Both the position numbers and the translations under genes were made by a program. From Lysobacterales bacterium PRO7 (GTDB lineage: Bacteria; Pseudomonadota; Gammaproteobacteria; Xanthomonadales; Rhodanobacteraceae): a stretch of DNA of 64,000 nucleotides. The stretch covers positions 1 through 64,000 of the forward strand of contig QWHH01000006.1 of assembly GCA_021404785.1 (NCBI GenBank), written 5' to 3'. Position 1 is the stretch's first letter; every line of letters starts with the position of its first letter. Under the pieces are notes generated by a model. That model searched no databases, was not told the DNA's origin, and was given only the letters and a program-made list of their open reading frames with translations. Below are positions 18,793 to 29,545 of the stretch, piece after piece.

Positions 18793-19361
18793 GTCGACTG
18801 AGAGTATTCCACGACACCGACGGTGACGAACCGGTGATGGTCACGTCGCAGCATGCGGAAATCGCGCAAGAACTGCGTGCTGCCGGCGTGCGCTTCGAAC
18901 AATGGGAAGCGTCCAAGCCGGTCACGCCCGGCGCGTCCCAGGACGAAGTCATCGCGGCCTATCGCAACGATATCGACCGGCTGATGCGCGAGGAAGGCTA
19001 CAAGACCGTCGACGTGATCAGTCTGAATCCGGACAACCCGGATCGCGCCGCGTTCCGCGCCAAATTCCTCAACGAGCACACCCATGCCGAGGACGAGGTG
19101 CGTTTCTTCGTCGCCGGCCGCGGCCTGTTCACGCTGCACATCGGCGAGCGCGTTTACGAGGTGCTGTGCGAACGCGGCGACCTGATCGGCGTGCCGGACG
19201 GCACACGACACTGGTTCGACATGAGCGAAGAGCCCTATTTCGTCGCGATCCGCCTGTTCAACAATCCCGCCGGCTGGGTTGCCGAATTCACCGGCGACGA
19301 CATCGCGCAACGCTTCCCGCGCCTCGAGGCCGCATCGAACCGCGCTGAGATCGTATCGTGA
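18789..19361 (+). CDS. mtnD: Acireductone dioxygenase
   Basis: A 190-residue cupin that oxidises acireductone to the methionine keto-acid precursor (Fe form) or to an off-pathway product (Ni form). Metal ligands are visible as [12 protein letters not shown] and the later His in GTRHWFD. The ATG at 18789 overlaps the mtnB stop (ATGA) and gives the family N-terminus MSRLRVF; an upstream ATG at 18762 is inside mtnB. Confidence 0.94.
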   Translation: MSRLRVFHDTDGDEPVMVTSQHAEIAQELRAAGVRFEQWEASKPVTPGASQDEVIAAYRNDIDRLMREEGYKTVDVISLNPDNPDRAAFRAKFLNEHTHAEDEVRFFVAGRGLFTLHIGERVYEVLCERGDLIGVPDGTRHWFDMSEEPYFVAIRLFNNPAGWVAEFTGDDIAQRFPRLEAASNRAEIVS

Positions 19362-19368
19362 CCTTGCC

Positions 19369-20052
19369 GTGATCCGCGCGATCCTCACCGATATCGAAGG
19401 CACCACGAGCTCGATTTCCTTCGTCAAGGACGTGCTGTTTCCGTTCGCACGCGAGCGCCTGCCCGCCTTTGTCGAAACCCACGCCGACAACCCGGAAGTG
19501 CGGCACTGGCTGCACGAGGCGGCGAAGGAAGCCGGCATCATCTACGCCGAGCGCGAAGAAATCATCGAACTGCTGCAACACTGGATCGACGAAGACCGCA
19601 AGGCCACGCCGCTCAAGGCTTTGCAAGGCATGATCTGGGACGAAGGCTATCGCGACGGCAGCTTCAAGGCGCATGTGTATCCGGAAGTCGCAGCGAAACT
19701 GCGCGTGTGGAAGGCACAAGGAGTCGACCTGTACGTGTATTCTTCAGGTTCGGTCGCTGCGCAGAAACTGTTTTTCGGATTCAGCGAAGCCGGTGACCTG
19801 ACGCCGTTGTTCTCCGGCTATTTCGACACGGAAACCGGGCCCAAACGCGAAGCGGAATCCTATCGCCGCATTGCCGCCGCGATCGGAAAACCGGCGAACG
19901 AAATACTGTTCCTGTCCGACATCGCCCAGGAACTCGATGCCGCGCGTGCTGCGGGCATGCGTACGACGCAACTGGCGCGTCCGCCGGTTTCGTGCCCGAC
20001 GCATGGCACGCACCCCTGCGTGCACGATTTCGATGCGATTGCGTTGGCCTGA
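19369..20052 (+). CDS. mtnC: Acireductone synthase (enolase-phosphatase E1)
   Basis: A 227-residue HAD-family bifunctional enolase-phosphatase in methionine salvage. HAD motif I is [14 protein letters not shown] (Asp-x-Glu-Gly-Thr, as in MtnC), motif II YSSGSV and motif [17 protein letters not shown]. The start is taken as GTG at 19369, 7 bases after the mtnD stop, because the conserved N-terminus begins there; a much earlier in-frame ATG lies within mtnD. Confidence 0.93.
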   Translation: MIRAILTDIEGTTSSISFVKDVLFPFARERLPAFVETHADNPEVRHWLHEAAKEAGIIYAEREEIIELLQHWIDEDRKATPLKALQGMIWDEGYRDGSFKAHVYPEVAAKLRVWKAQGVDLYVYSSGSVAAQKLFFGFSEAGDLTPLFSGYFDTETGPKREAESYRRIAAAIGKPANEILFLSDIAQELDAARAAGMRTTQLARPPVSCPTHGTHPCVHDFDAIALA

Positions 20053-20055
20053 CGC

Positions 20056-21075
20056 ATGCGTCGCGTTCTTGCCGCCATTTTCCTCCTGACTTTCGCCGCG
20101 GGTGCACTGACCGCTGCGCTGTTGATGGGGCATCATGAGCCTCGTATTCAAGCGCACGCGGTCATCGCAACGCCGACGCAGATCGCGCTGGCACCAGACT
20201 CCGCGGACGACGCAGATGATGCTGGCGGCGACAACTGGCCGGACGACGCTGACACGCCGGAACAGGTCGTCTATGCGCAACCGCAGATGTTGCGCGATGC
20301 GGTGTCGCGTCTCGCGCCGCGCGCTACCGGCAAGCCGAACCTGTATTTCATCGGTTTCGCCGGCGACTCCGAGGAAGACGTGTTCCTCAACGAGGCCGAA
20401 TACGCGCGCACCCTGTTCGCCAAGCGCTTCGCCGCAGCCGGCCATGAATTGCTGCTGGTCAACAACCCGAGCACCCTGTCGCGCTATCCGCTTGCGTCGT
20501 TGACGAACCTGGAAACTGCCGTCGATGACATTGCCGGGAAGATGGATCGCGACAACGACATCCTGTTCCTGCTGCTCACCAGCCACGGTACCGAAGATCA
20601 CCTGCTGTACGTCAACATGGATCCGCTGCCGCTGGACCAGATCGCACCGGAAGATGTCGCCGACATCTTCGCCAAGGCAAAAATCCGCTATAAGGTCATC
20701 GTGATCTCGGCCTGCTATTCGGGCGGATTTATCGATGCTTTGAAGGATGACAGCACGCTGATCATCACTGCCGCGAGCGCCGATCGTTCATCATTTGGCT
20801 GCGGAACGGATTCGGACATCACCGATTTCGGGCGTGCGTTCCTCGTTGACGGGCTCAACCACAACGACACGTTCACAGGCGCCTTCGCCGAAGCGAGCAA
20901 GCTGGTCGCGCAATGGGAAACACGTGACCACGTGGACCATTCGCAACCACAGCTGGTCACGACGCCGCGCATCGAAGCACAACTCAAACTCTGGCGCGCC
21001 GGCGCCACGCTCGGCCCGCCGGTGCCGTTCATCGCGATCAAACCGACCAGCGACGCGCTTACCGTTTCGCGTTGA
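20056..21075 (+). CDS. Exported C13-family (legumain-like) cysteine peptidase
   Basis: A 339-residue protein with an N-terminal signal or anchor helix (about residues 5-24), an acidic low-complexity linker (48-68) and a C13/caspase-like peptidase domain. The predicted catalytic pair is His 177 in LLTSHGTED and Cys 220 in VISACYSGGF, both intact. Family members cleave after Asn or Asp, and some act in GPI transfer in eukaryotes; the bacterial role is not known. It follows mtnC by 3 bases but is probably unrelated in function. Its 3' end overlaps the opposing glycerophosphodiesterase gene by 17 bases. Confidence 0.82.
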   Translation: MRRVLAAIFLLTFAAGALTAALLMGHHEPRIQAHAVIATPTQIALAPDSADDADDAGGDNWPDDADTPEQVVYAQPQMLRDAVSRLAPRATGKPNLYFIGFAGDSEEDVFLNEAEYARTLFAKRFAAAGHELLLVNNPSTLSRYPLASLTNLETAVDDIAGKMDRDNDILFLLLTSHGTEDHLLYVNMDPLPLDQIAPEDVADIFAKAKIRYKVIVISACYSGGFIDALKDDSTLIITAASADRSSFGCGTDSDITDFGRAFLVDGLNHNDTFTGAFAEASKLVAQWETRDHVDHSQPQLVTTPRIEAQLKLWRAGATLGPPVPFIAIKPTSDALTVSR

Positions 21076-21973
21076 ACCACGCCGCCCGCGCGGCGATCGC
21101 CGAATCCGGAAAATCACAGAACAACGCGTCCACGCCGAGATCGAACGCAGCCGTCAGCTCCGCTTCCGAAGACCGGAATGGTGTGCAATTTCCGTCGTTG
21201 CGGAACGTCCAGGCGTGCACCTCCAAGCCCAAGTCGTGCGCGGCCGCGACCCAGCGTGTATCGCCTCCGACCGAGTCCCACAGCATGTCCTTGCGCGGCG
21301 CCACGCCGCGAACCCAGCGCGCGAGTTCGCGCAAGCGCGGATCGCCACGCTGCCAGTCATCCTCCGGTTCCAGCAGGGCGATGCACGGATTGCCGCATCG
21401 CTCGCGCGCGCGCTGCAGGAATGCGTGATCGAAGCACTCGATCCATACCGGTGAGCGCTCCCCGGCAAGATCGTGCGACTCCAGTTCGCGCGCGAGCGCG
21501 GCGAGCACGCCGGCGTCGGGCTGCTTGATTTCGGCCTCGATCACGACTGGCGTTTCACGGTCCCGGTTGCCCTGGGCAACAAGATCGAGCAGCGCGGCGA
21601 AGCTCGCGATGCCGAATTGGCCGTCGAATCGACCGTCGCGTCCGGAATCCGGCTGCACCGCGCGCAACGCGCCGATCTCGTGCGCCTCGAAATCGCCGAT
21701 CCACCAGTCGCGTTCGCCGCCGATTTCGCGCGCGCGGGCCGCGAATTGCGCACGCGCGGCGACATCCGTGCTGCGCGACAGGCCAAAGTCGTGACGCGCG
21801 AACAGCTTGCCGTCGCGGCTGGCCACGAGATCGGGTTCGAGCATGTCCGCGCCTTGCGCCAGAGCCAGGGCGAAGGCTTCGAGCGTATGTTCCGGCCGGT
21901 ACCCGCTGGCACCTCGGTGGGCGATGATGCGCGACGGCTTGCCGTCGAGCGTCTTCCAGGATCCGTGGTTCAC
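21059..21973 (-). CDS. Glycerophosphodiester phosphodiesterase
   Basis: About 304 residues with the GDPD TIM barrel: IIAHRGASGYRPEHTLEAF at the N-terminus (first catalytic His and metal Glu) and the second catalytic His in LFARHDFGLSR. It hydrolyses phospholipid-derived glycerophosphodiesters to glycerol-3-phosphate. No signal peptide, so a cytosolic UgpQ-like enzyme is likelier than periplasmic GlpQ. The start is uncertain; GTG at 21973 lies just after the upstream gene's stop and directly before the conserved domain. Upstream starts would overlap the HAAS-domain gene. Confidence 0.85.
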   Translation of the reverse strand: MNHGSWKTLDGKPSRIIAHRGASGYRPEHTLEAFALALAQGADMLEPDLVASRDGKLFARHDFGLSRSTDVAARAQFAARAREIGGERDWWIGDFEAHEIGALRAVQPDSGRDGRFDGQFGIASFAALLDLVAQGNRDRETPVVIEAEIKQPDAGVLAALARELESHDLAGERSPVWIECFDHAFLQRARERCGNPCIALLEPEDDWQRGDPRLRELARWVRGVAPRKDMLWDSVGGDTRWVAAAHDLGLEVHAWTFRNDGNCTPFRSSEAELTAAFDLGVDALFCDFPDSAIAARAAWFNAKR

Positions 21974-21987
21974 GGCATTCTCGGCAA

Positions 21988-22902
21988 TCAATTTACCAGC
22001 AGCGCCTTGGCCAGTCCGCCCTGGAACTTGCCGATGCCTCGCGCCAGGTGCAGCAATCCGAACAACAGCGCGATGCCGAGTATGAACATAAGTGGATCGG
22101 CGAGCCACCACGGTGTCACCAGCGTATCGTTGAAATGGACGTGATCGGCCCAGTCGATCTCGACAATGCCGAGCATCCAGCCCAGATGTGCCAGCGGCGC
22201 CATGATGAAGGACAGCGACATCGCGATCCCGGTCACGGCAAACGTGAAATAGACGATGCCGAGCGGCAGCATCAGCACGAAATACAGCAGCGTCGACCAG
22301 GTACGCGGATCCTTGAACATGCCGCCGATGCGCTTGAACATCGAGCCTTCGCGCGGCGGATACAACGGCCGGCGCGGCATGCGCTCGCCGAGCATCACTT
22401 CGACGATGCGGCCTTCGACCAGAGACAGCACGCGCGTCGTGCCGAAGAACAGTATCGCGACCACGATGCCGAAGATGAGGATCGACAGGCCGAGTGACAA
22501 CGACAATCCGGTCACGGTCCAGGTGAAGTAGAAGATTCCGGTGGCCAGCGACAGCAGCATGTAGAACAGCGCCGAATACGCGCGTGGGTCAGCGCCGACG
22601 GCGAAGAAACGACCCAGCGCCGACGTGCGCGGCTGCTGTGGCGGCGGACGCAACGCCTGGCGCACGACGTTTTCCTTGTCGACGTAGATTTCCGCGACTT
22701 CTGCCGGCGCGCCGTAGCTGGCGACGATCTTCGCCAGGACTTCGGCCTCGGGTTTGCCGCGGTGTTCACGCAATTCGCCGCGCAGGTGCTCCTCGGCATC
22801 GTAGAGCGCGTCCTGGACCAGCGCAGGGTCCGCGCCGGCGAGCGCGGCGCGCAGTTGCTCAAGATATTCGGTAACGGTACGAGGTGATTTCGGAGTCGTC
22901 AT
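21988..22902 (-). CDS. HAAS-domain membrane protein, partner of PadR regulator
   Basis: A 304-residue protein. Residues 1-70 form a HAAS/DUF1700-type helical domain (TVTEYLEQLRAAL, then DALYDAEEHLRGEL). The rest carries two similar pairs of membrane helices (about 120-170 and 215-260) like bacterial 'sensor' domains, with a final helix near 275-290. HAAS proteins are commonly encoded next to PadR regulators, as here: the ATG at 22902 is 2 bases after the PadR stop. They are thought to be membrane parts of PadR-controlled stress or transport modules; exact function unknown. Confidence 0.75.
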   Translation of the reverse strand: MTTPKSPRTVTEYLEQLRAALAGADPALVQDALYDAEEHLRGELREHRGKPEAEVLAKIVASYGAPAEVAEIYVDKENVVRQALRPPPQQPRTSALGRFFAVGADPRAYSALFYMLLSLATGIFYFTWTVTGLSLSLGLSILIFGIVVAILFFGTTRVLSLVEGRIVEVMLGERMPRRPLYPPREGSMFKRIGGMFKDPRTWSTLLYFVLMLPLGIVYFTFAVTGIAMSLSFIMAPLAHLGWMLGIVEIDWADHVHFNDTLVTPWWLADPLMFILGIALLFGLLHLARGIGKFQGGLAKALLVN

Positions 22903-22904
22903 GC

Positions 22905-23261
22905 TCAATCCTCCAGAACGGAGTTCGCAAAATCGCGGGTATCGATCCAGGCCAGGCTCCATTCGCGCAACACGCGCCGGCCGAGCGGCGTGATGCGGTA
23001 ATAGCGCCGCGGCGGCCCGGTCACCGAGGGCTCGACTTCGCCCTCCAGCAAACCCGACGCAGCCAGGTTGCGCAATACGGGATAGAGCGCGCTTTGCTTG
23101 CCACTGAGCACCCCGGCGCCGGTTTCGTCCAGGCGCTTGACGATCTGGTAGCCGTACATGGGCTGCCGCGCGCGCGAAAGCACGCCGAGCAGGACCAGCG
23201 AAACGATGCCGGCGCTCAGCTCCTTCTGGAACTTCCAAAGATGGCTTTCGGTTTCGTCCAC
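22905..23261 (-). CDS. PadR-family transcriptional regulator
   Basis: A 118-residue winged-helix protein with PadR landmarks: MYGYQIVKRLDE (helix 2-3), LYPVLRNLAASGLLEGE and the wing PPRRYYRITPLGRRVL. It would repress its own operon in response to a ligand or envelope signal. A GTG at 23261 is preferred since the conserved domain starts soon after and upstream in-frame codons fall into the promoter region. A palindrome-containing element lies 31-57 bases upstream. Confidence 0.87.
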   Translation of the reverse strand: MDETESHLWKFQKELSAGIVSLVLLGVLSRARQPMYGYQIVKRLDETGAGVLSGKQSALYPVLRNLAASGLLEGEVEPSVTGPPRRYYRITPLGRRVLREWSLAWIDTRDFANSVLED

Positions 23262-23291
23262 GTTGCATCGACCTCGCCCTGACGCCAACTC

Positions 23292-23318
23292 CACTATAGT
23301 GTTGACTTGACAATAGTG
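23292..23318 (-). promoter_or_regulatory. Candidate PadR operator
   Basis: CACTATAGTG (23292-23301) is a perfect 10-bp palindrome; a second half-site-like CAATAGTG follows at 23311-23318. On the coding strand this reads as two CACTAT direct repeats 17 bases apart. It differs from the common ATGT-N8-ACAT PadR site, so the assignment rests on position and symmetry. Confidence 0.45.
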
Positions 23319-23370
23319 AATGGGCCGAAAGTCACACCGGTGCTCCGCCGGCAATGAACCGAATCCTGGA

Positions 23371-23994
23371 CTAGGCGGTTGTCGCGACGCCGTGGCGCGA
23401 GCGCAAACGATCCACGACGTCGGTCAAGGAGTTGCTGCGTGCTCGCAACAGCACGATCAGGTGGAATAGCAGGTCGGCCGACTCATCGAGCAATTCCGCG
23501 TCATCGCCGGTCGTGGCAGCAAGAGCGGTTTCCACGCCCTCCTCGCCGACTTTCTGCGCGATCCGGCGCACGCCGGATACGAACAGCTTTGTCGTGTAGC
23601 TTCCGGGTGGGCGTTCCCGCTCGCGCTGCGCGACCAATGCGTCGAGTTCGGCGAGAAACGCGAGCGGCGACGCGACCTCGCCGAAACAGCTTGGCGTGCC
23701 CAGATGGCAGGTCGGGCCTTGCGGTTCGGCCAGCACGAGAATGCTGTCGGCATCACAGTCGACATGGAGCGACTTGAACGCGAGGAAATTGCCCGAACCC
23801 TCGCCCTTGGTCCACAAGCGCTGCTTGCTGCGGCTGTAAAACGTGACCTTTCCGCCTTGCCGCGTCGCGTCCAGTGCCTCGCGATTCATGTAGCCGAGCA
23901 TCAGCACCGCACCGCTGCGCGAATCCTGCACGATCGCCGGCAGCAACCCTGCGCCCTTGTCCCAATCGAGATGGTCCACATCGAACCTCATCAT
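23371..23994 (-). CDS. hisI: Bifunctional phosphoribosyl-AMP cyclohydrolase / phosphoribosyl-ATP pyrophosphatase
   Basis: A 207-residue HisIE fusion, steps 2 and 3 of histidine synthesis. The HisI half (1-115) shows [18 protein letters not shown] and the zinc-site region DCDADS. The HisE half (120-207) has SYTTKLF and the MazG-like [10 protein letters not shown] / [13 protein letters not shown] helices. Its start overlaps the hisF stop (ATGATGA) and it is the last gene of the his operon; no clear hairpin terminator follows. Confidence 0.94.
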   Translation of the reverse strand: MMRFDVDHLDWDKGAGLLPAIVQDSRSGAVLMLGYMNREALDATRQGGKVTFYSRSKQRLWTKGEGSGNFLAFKSLHVDCDADSILVLAEPQGPTCHLGTPSCFGEVASPLAFLAELDALVAQRERERPPGSYTTKLFVSGVRRIAQKVGEEGVETALAATTGDDAELLDESADLLFHLIVLLRARSNSLTDVVDRLRSRHGVATTA

Positions 23995-24761
23995 TGCCGC
24001 ACCACCACGCCGTTGCCGGCCAGCCAGTGCTTGAGATCGCCAATCGCGATGGCGCCGCTGTGGAATATGCTCGCAGCCAGTGCGCCGTCGACGTCCGCTT
24101 GAGCGAACGCATCGAGGAAATGGCGCGATTCGCCGGCGCCGCCGGAAGCGATCAGGGGTACCTGGCAGACTTCGCGCGCGCGTGCCAGTTGCTCGATGTC
24201 GAAGCCCATGCGAGTGCCATCCGCCGCCATGCAATTGAGCACGATCTCGCCGGCGCCGCGGTGCTGGACTTCCTCGATCCATTCCAACGTGTGCCGCGAC
24301 AAAGCGCGCGTCTTGTCGGGGTCGCCACCGTATTGACGCACCCGCCACCGACCGTCTGCGTCGCGCAGTGAATCGATGCCGACCACCACGCACTGCACGC
24401 CGAAGGCATCCGCAAGTTCGTCGATGAGGTCGGGGCGCTCCAGCGCCGGCGAATTGATCGAGATCTTGTCCGCGCCTGCATGCAGCACGGCACGCGCGTC
24501 GGCCACGTTGCGGATGCCGCCGGCGACGCAGAATGGAATGTCGAGTACGCTCGCCACGCGATCCACCCAGGCACGGTCCACGCACCGACCCTCGGGACTG
24601 GCGGCAATGTCGTAGAACACGAGTTCGTCCGCGCCCGCATCGCGATAGTACCGTGCCAGCTCGACAATCTCGCCGACGACGACGTGATCGCGGAAGCGCA
24701 CACCCTTGACGACTTTGCCGTCGCGCACATCCAGGCATGCAATGATGCGCCGGGTCAGCAT
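23991..24761 (-). CDS. hisF: Imidazole glycerol phosphate synthase, cyclase subunit
   Basis: A 256-residue TIM barrel. With HisH it makes imidazole-glycerol phosphate and AICAR. The catalytic Asp is in [15 protein letters not shown] near the N-terminus; the second Asp is in VVGIDS, and phosphate-binding glycines are in VAGGIRN and IASGGAGE. Its ATG overlaps the hisA stop by 7 bases. Confidence 0.95.
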   Translation of the reverse strand: MLTRRIIACLDVRDGKVVKGVRFRDHVVVGEIVELARYYRDAGADELVFYDIAASPEGRCVDRAWVDRVASVLDIPFCVAGGIRNVADARAVLHAGADKISINSPALERPDLIDELADAFGVQCVVVGIDSLRDADGRWRVRQYGGDPDKTRALSRHTLEWIEEVQHRGAGEIVLNCMAADGTRMGFDIEQLARAREVCQVPLIASGGAGESRHFLDAFAQADVDGALAASIFHSGAIAIGDLKHWLAGNGVVVRQ

Positions 24762-25480
24762 GCCAGCGCAGCCTGCAACGTTAGGCGGCCTTCGAGCAGG
24801 CTGCGGCCGAGCACGACCGCGTCCGCCCCGACCTGGCGCAAAGCGTGCAAGTCGGCCACGTCGCGTACGCCGCCGGAGGCGATCAGCCGCAACGACGGTG
24901 CCGCAGCGGCGAGCAGTGCGTACAAATCCGCATTTGGCCCGTCCAACATGCCGTCGCGATCGATGTCCGTGCACAAGACGTGCTGTACGCCGGCCTGCGC
25001 ATAGCGCACGGCGAGCCCGACCAGGCTGCCCTCCTCCTCGCGCGTCCAGCCGGCACTGGGCAGTTTCCACCGGCCATCGGCGAAGCGCGTATCCAGAGCC
25101 ACGCACACGTGTTGCGCACCGAATTCGGCGATCCAGTCGATCACGGTGCCGGGTTCGCGCACGGCGACGCTGCCGACAACCACGCGCTCGACACCAGCAT
25201 CGAGCAGGCGCAAGACGTCCGTACGCGTGCGCACACCGCCGCCGGCCTGCACCCGCAGACGGCCGGCACTTGCGATCGCCTCGATCGTGCGCAGGTTGCC
25301 GAACGCGCCACCACGCGCACCATCGAGGTCGACCAGATGCAGCCAGCACGCGCCCGCATCGGCGTATTGCACCGCCAAATCGATCGCCGCGACGGCGTAG
25401 TGCGTCGTGCGCGCGTAGTCGCCCTGGCGCAGGCGCACGACACGCCCTTCACGCAGATCGATGGCCGGCACGATCTGCAT
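24755..25480 (-). CDS. hisA: ProFAR isomerase (HisA)
   Basis: A 241-residue TIM barrel that isomerises ProFAR to PRFAR. The first catalytic Asp is in [14 protein letters not shown] and the second in [10 protein letters not shown]. Phosphate-binding loops GGGVRT and SGGVRD are present. It starts 1 base after the hisH stop. Confidence 0.95.
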   Translation of the reverse strand: MQIVPAIDLREGRVVRLRQGDYARTTHYAVAAIDLAVQYADAGACWLHLVDLDGARGGAFGNLRTIEAIASAGRLRVQAGGGVRTRTDVLRLLDAGVERVVVGSVAVREPGTVIDWIAEFGAQHVCVALDTRFADGRWKLPSAGWTREEEGSLVGLAVRYAQAGVQHVLCTDIDRDGMLDGPNADLYALLAAAAPSLRLIASGGVRDVADLHALRQVGADAVVLGRSLLEGRLTLQAALAC

Positions 25481-25481
25481 G

Positions 25482-26072
25482 TCACAACGCCAGAAAATTG
25501 GCCAGCAGGCGAGCGCCCACATCGGCCGAACGCTCAGGATGGAACTGTACACCGTTGAAATTTTCGCGCCGCACGGCGGCGGAAAACGCACCACCGTAAT
25601 CGCAACTGGCCAGCGTGCAGGCACCGACCGGCGCGGCGTAACTGTGTACGAAATACGCGTAGGCCCCGGCGGGGATACCGGAGAATAACGAACTCGATCG
25701 CTCCATGCGCAAGGCGTTCCAGCCCATGTGCGGCACGCGCACAGCAGTGTCATCGAATCGACACAAACGGCCGGGCAGCACGTCAAGGCACTTTGTATCG
25801 CCCTCTTCGGAATACTCGAACAGCAACTGCATTCCCAGGCACACGCCAAGCACCGGCTGCGTCAACCCGCGCACCACGCCAATCAATCCGGACTCGCGCA
25901 GGCGCCGCATGCCGGGCGCCGCCGCGCCGACACCGGGCAGGATCACGTGCGTCGCCGCGCGGATTTCCTCGGCGTCGCTCGCCAGCGATGCGTCCGCGCC
26001 AAGACGCCGCAACGCATGCCGCATCGAACCGATATTCGCGCCGCCGGCGTCGACGAGAACGACCCGTGCCAT
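25482..26072 (-). CDS. hisH: Imidazole glycerol phosphate synthase, glutaminase subunit
   Basis: A 196-residue class I amidotransferase that feeds ammonia to HisF. The triad is complete: Cys in GVCLGMQLLFE, and His and Glu in GVQFHPERS. The oxyanion region LPGVGA is normal. The start overlaps the last base of the hisB stop (TGATG). Confidence 0.95.
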   Translation of the reverse strand: MARVVLVDAGGANIGSMRHALRRLGADASLASDAEEIRAATHVILPGVGAAAPGMRRLRESGLIGVVRGLTQPVLGVCLGMQLLFEYSEEGDTKCLDVLPGRLCRFDDTAVRVPHMGWNALRMERSSSLFSGIPAGAYAYFVHSYAAPVGACTLASCDYGGAFSAAVRRENFNGVQFHPERSADVGARLLANFLAL

Positions 26073-27139
26073 CACAAGATTCCCTTCGTGCTCGGCAGAT
26101 CGCAGCCTTCGCGCCGGATCGACATGCGCAAGGCGCGCGCAATCACCTTGTAGCAGGCCTCGACCATGTGGTGCGCATTCTCGCCGCGCACGCTCAGGTG
26201 CAGGTTCGCGCCCAGCGAATTGCACAGCGAGCTGAAGAAATGCGGCACCAGTTCGGTGGGCAACCCGCCGACGCGATCGCGCGGAAAGCGGCCATCGAAA
26301 ACAAAACCGCTGCGACCGGACAAATCCAGTGCGGCGCTGGCGAGCGCCTCATCCATCGGCAGAGTGAATCCATAGCGGCCGATGCCGCGCTTGTCGCCAA
26401 GCGCTTTGCGCAGCGCCTCGCCCAGCGCAAGCGCACAGTCCTCCACGGTGTGATGTTCGTCGACCGCAAGGTCGCCACCGCAGGTCAACTGGAGCGCGAA
26501 GCCGCCATGCTTGCCGAGTTGTTCGAGCATGTGATCGAAAAAACCCAGGCCGGTTTGCACCACCGGCTCGCGCGCGCAGTCCAGATCCACCGTTACCGCG
26601 ACACGCGTCTCCCTGGTATTACGCTCGAGCGCCGCTCGACGCGGCGCATCGCATAACTCGCGCGCGATGGCCGGCCAATCCCATTCGCCCGTATCGAGGC
26701 GAAAACAGCGGATGCCCAGGTTCGCCGCGAATTGCGTATCCGTCGCGCGGTCGCCGACCATCGCCGATGCCGCGCGGCTCCAGCCGTCGTCGGCAAGATA
26801 ATGTCGCACCAGCCCCGTGCCCGGCTTGCGCGTATCGCGGCCTTCGTGCGCGAAACTCGCATCGATCAGCACTTCGCGAAATTCGATACCTTGCGAACGC
26901 AGGATTCCCAGCAGCAGTTCCTGCGGACCATCGAACGCCGCCTGCGCGAACGAATCGGTTCCCAGGCCATCCTGATTGCTGACCATGACGAGTTCGTAAC
27001 CGACCGCGCGACAGCGCTGCAAGGCCGCGATCACGCCGTCGACGAGCGCCAACTTTTCGAAGGAATCGATCTGCTGGTCCGGCGGTTCCACTATCAATGT
27101 GCCGTCGCGATCGAGGAAAAGGATTTTTTGCCTGCTCAT
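26072..27139 (-). CDS. hisB: Bifunctional histidinol-phosphatase / imidazoleglycerol-phosphate dehydratase
   Basis: A 355-residue fusion, as in enterics. The N-terminal HAD phosphatase has DRDGT at residues 10-14 and VSNQDGLGT; it removes the phosphate from histidinol phosphate. The C-terminal dehydratase has the metal-binding [17 protein letters not shown] and the later NAHHMVEA. The start at 27139 overlaps the hisC stop (ATGA) and gives the usual N-terminus. Confidence 0.95.
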   Translation of the reverse strand: MSRQKILFLDRDGTLIVEPPDQQIDSFEKLALVDGVIAALQRCRAVGYELVMVSNQDGLGTDSFAQAAFDGPQELLLGILRSQGIEFREVLIDASFAHEGRDTRKPGTGLVRHYLADDGWSRAASAMVGDRATDTQFAANLGIRCFRLDTGEWDWPAIARELCDAPRRAALERNTRETRVAVTVDLDCAREPVVQTGLGFFDHMLEQLGKHGGFALQLTCGGDLAVDEHHTVEDCALALGEALRKALGDKRGIGRYGFTLPMDEALASAALDLSGRSGFVFDGRFPRDRVGGLPTELVPHFFSSLCNSLGANLHLSVRGENAHHMVEACYKVIARALRMSIRREGCDLPSTKGIL

Positions 27140-28203
27140 GCCGCGGCTTTCCGCGCATCCAGCGCGCCGAGCAGCGCCGCGTTTTCTTCTGGCGTGCCGA
27201 TCGTGATGCGCAGGCAATCGGCGAGTTGCGGATACCGGCTGACGTCGCGGACCACGATGCCGCTAGCGGCAAGCCTGCGCCACGCCTTGCGTGCATCGAC
27301 AAAGCGCACGCACAGGAAATTTGCTGCCGAATCGAATACCGCGAGCACTTCGGCAAGGCCTGCCAGCGCACGCGCCATCCGCTCACGTTCGCGGCATATC
27401 GCGGTAACGCGTTGGTCGGTTGCCGCCAGCGCCGACACCGACAAGGCGGACAAGGCGGCATCCACGCTGGGCATCGGCAGCGGATACGGCGCCTGGATGC
27501 GACGCACCAGCGCAACCAGGGGCGCGGCCGCAATCAGCACGCCGACGCGCGCACCCGCCAAGGCGTGCGCCTTGGACAAGGTACGCAGCACGGCCACGTT
27601 GTCGTGGCGATCGAGCAATGTCATTGCGCTGGCTGCACCATCTGCGAATTCGATGTAAGCCTCGTCGACGACCAACACGGCGCGATCGCGCAGCGCCTGG
27701 GCAAGATGCGCCAGCATCGGCAGCGGTACGAGGCCGCCCGTCGGATTGTTCGGCGAGCAGACGAAAACGAGCTTGGTATCGGGCGTTACCGCTGCCAGCA
27801 GCGCCTTCGCGTCCAGGACGAAGCCCGGCGTCAGCGGCACCTCAGTGACGTCGGCGCCCTGGACGCGCGCGGCGACCGCGTACATGCCGAACGTGGGCGA
27901 CGCAATCGTGATCGCGTCGTATCCCGGGCGGCAGAACGCGCGCACCAGCAGGTCGATCGCCTCGTCGCTACCACGTCCGATAAGGATGTTGCCCGGCGCG
28001 ACCGCGTAAAACCCGGCCAGCGCCGCGCGCAGTGGTGCCGGTTGCGGATCGGGATAGCGATTCAGGGCCGGCGCCGTGCACGATGCCGGCCACGGCGACT
28101 CGTTCGCGTTGAGCATGGTCGCCGCAACGCCGGACTCCATGCGCGCGGACGAGTACGGTTGCAACGCGAGAATTTCCGGCCGCGCGCGTTCAAGCAGTTT
28201 CAC
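27136..28203 (-). CDS. hisC: Histidinol-phosphate aminotransferase
   Basis: A 355-residue fold-type I PLP enzyme. The PLP Lys is in [24 protein letters not shown] and the VVDEAYIEF Asp-Tyr segment are also present. The start is GTG, 14 bases inside hisD, so translation is coupled. Confidence 0.94.
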   Translation of the reverse strand: MKLLERARPEILALQPYSSARMESGVAATMLNANESPWPASCTAPALNRYPDPQPAPLRAALAGFYAVAPGNILIGRGSDEAIDLLVRAFCRPGYDAITIASPTFGMYAVAARVQGADVTEVPLTPGFVLDAKALLAAVTPDTKLVFVCSPNNPTGGLVPLPMLAHLAQALRDRAVLVVDEAYIEFADGAASAMTLLDRHDNVAVLRTLSKAHALAGARVGVLIAAAPLVALVRRIQAPYPLPMPSVDAALSALSVSALAATDQRVTAICRERERMARALAGLAEVLAVFDSAANFLCVRFVDARKAWRRLAASGIVVRDVSRYPQLADCLRITIGTPEENAALLGALDARKAAA

Positions 28204-29545
28204 GTGCGCTCTCCTCGATCGCGGCCAGGCGCAGCGTCACTGCGCGCTCGTGTGCGGCCAGACCCTCGGCGCGCGCCAGGATCGCCGCGTCGGGGCCGAT
28301 CGCGCGCAAGCCGGCAGGCGACAACTCCTGCACGCTGATCTGCTTGACGAAACTCGCCACCGACACGCCGCTCAATACGCGCGCGAAACCGTAGGTCGGC
28401 AGCACATGGTTCGTGCCGCTGCAATAGTCGCCGACCGCTTCGGGCGACCAGGCACCAAGAAAGACCGAGCCCGCGCTTTCGACACGTTCCAGCCAGGTGC
28501 GCGCATCGCGCAGGTTCAAGATCAGATGTTCGGGCGCATAGGCATTGCTGATCGCCAGTGCCTCGGCGAGCGAGCCGGCCTGGATGAAACGGCTGTTAGC
28601 CAGGGACCGCAACGCGATCGACGCGCGCGGCAACGCGCCGATCTGGCGCAACAAGGCAGTGCGCACGTCGACCAGCACGCTGCGTTCGCAGGCGATCAAC
28701 AGCGCCTGCGAATCCGGCCCGTGCTCGGCCTGGGACAGCAAATCGGCCGCGACGAATCCGGGATCGGCGCTGGCATCGGCAATGACGAGCACCTCGGAAG
28801 GCCCCGCCGGCATGTCGATGGCAATCGCATCCGTCGACGTCGACACCTGGCGCTTGGCTTCGGTGACATAGGCGTTGCCCGGACCGAACAGTTTGGCGCA
28901 GGCCGGAACCGATTGCGTACCGAACGCCATCGCGGCGATCGCCTGTGCACCGCCTAACTTGAACACGCGGCGGATTCCGCAAAGCGAAGCGGCATACAGC
29001 ACCGCCGCTTCCACCGCGCCGTCCGCGTTCGGCGGCGTGCACATCACGGTCCTCGTGCAACCGGCGATCTGCGCCGGCACGCCGAGCATCAGTGCAGTGG
29101 ATGGCAAGGGCGCGCTGCCCGCAGGCACGTACAATCCGACCGGATCGATCGATCGCAGGACGCGTTCGCAATGCACGCCGGGCGCGGTATCGACTCCGAT
29201 TTCGCGTGGCCGGGTCGCCTGGTGGAATTGCTCGATGCGCGCATGCGCAGCCCGGATCGCGCGCTTGACCTGGGTATCGAGCGTACTTTCGGCGTGTGCG
29301 AATTCCGCGTCCGCGACCCCGAAGTAGGCCAGATCGCAGCCATCGAAGCGGCGCGTCAACGCACGCAGCGCCGCATCGCCATCGGCGTGCACCTGCGCGA
29401 GCAGGCGCGCGACGGTCTGCGCCAGTTGTGGCGCCTGTGCAAGCGCCGGTCGATGCAACGCGGCCGCACGTTCGCCGGGGCCCAGACCGGACCAGTCCAG
29501 AATCTCGATCTCGGGCGTTTTCACGGTGTCGATCAGGGCATTCAT
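28190..29545 (-). CDS. hisD: Histidinol dehydrogenase
   Basis: A 451-residue zinc-dependent NAD enzyme, the last two steps of histidine synthesis. It contains the family segment [19 protein letters not shown], the zinc-ligand region [12 protein letters not shown] and a second block ending [13 protein letters not shown]. Length and order agree with the family. Its ATG overlaps the hisG stop (ATGA). Confidence 0.95.
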   Translation of the reverse strand: MNALIDTVKTPEIEILDWSGLGPGERAAALHRPALAQAPQLAQTVARLLAQVHADGDAALRALTRRFDGCDLAYFGVADAEFAHAESTLDTQVKRAIRAAHARIEQFHQATRPREIGVDTAPGVHCERVLRSIDPVGLYVPAGSAPLPSTALMLGVPAQIAGCTRTVMCTPPNADGAVEAAVLYAASLCGIRRVFKLGGAQAIAAMAFGTQSVPACAKLFGPGNAYVTEAKRQVSTSTDAIAIDMPAGPSEVLVIADASADPGFVAADLLSQAEHGPDSQALLIACERSVLVDVRTALLRQIGALPRASIALRSLANSRFIQAGSLAEALAISNAYAPEHLILNLRDARTWLERVESAGSVFLGAWSPEAVGDYCSGTNHVLPTYGFARVLSGVSVASFVKQISVQELSPAGLRAIGPDAAILARAEGLAAHERAVTLRLAAIEESARETA

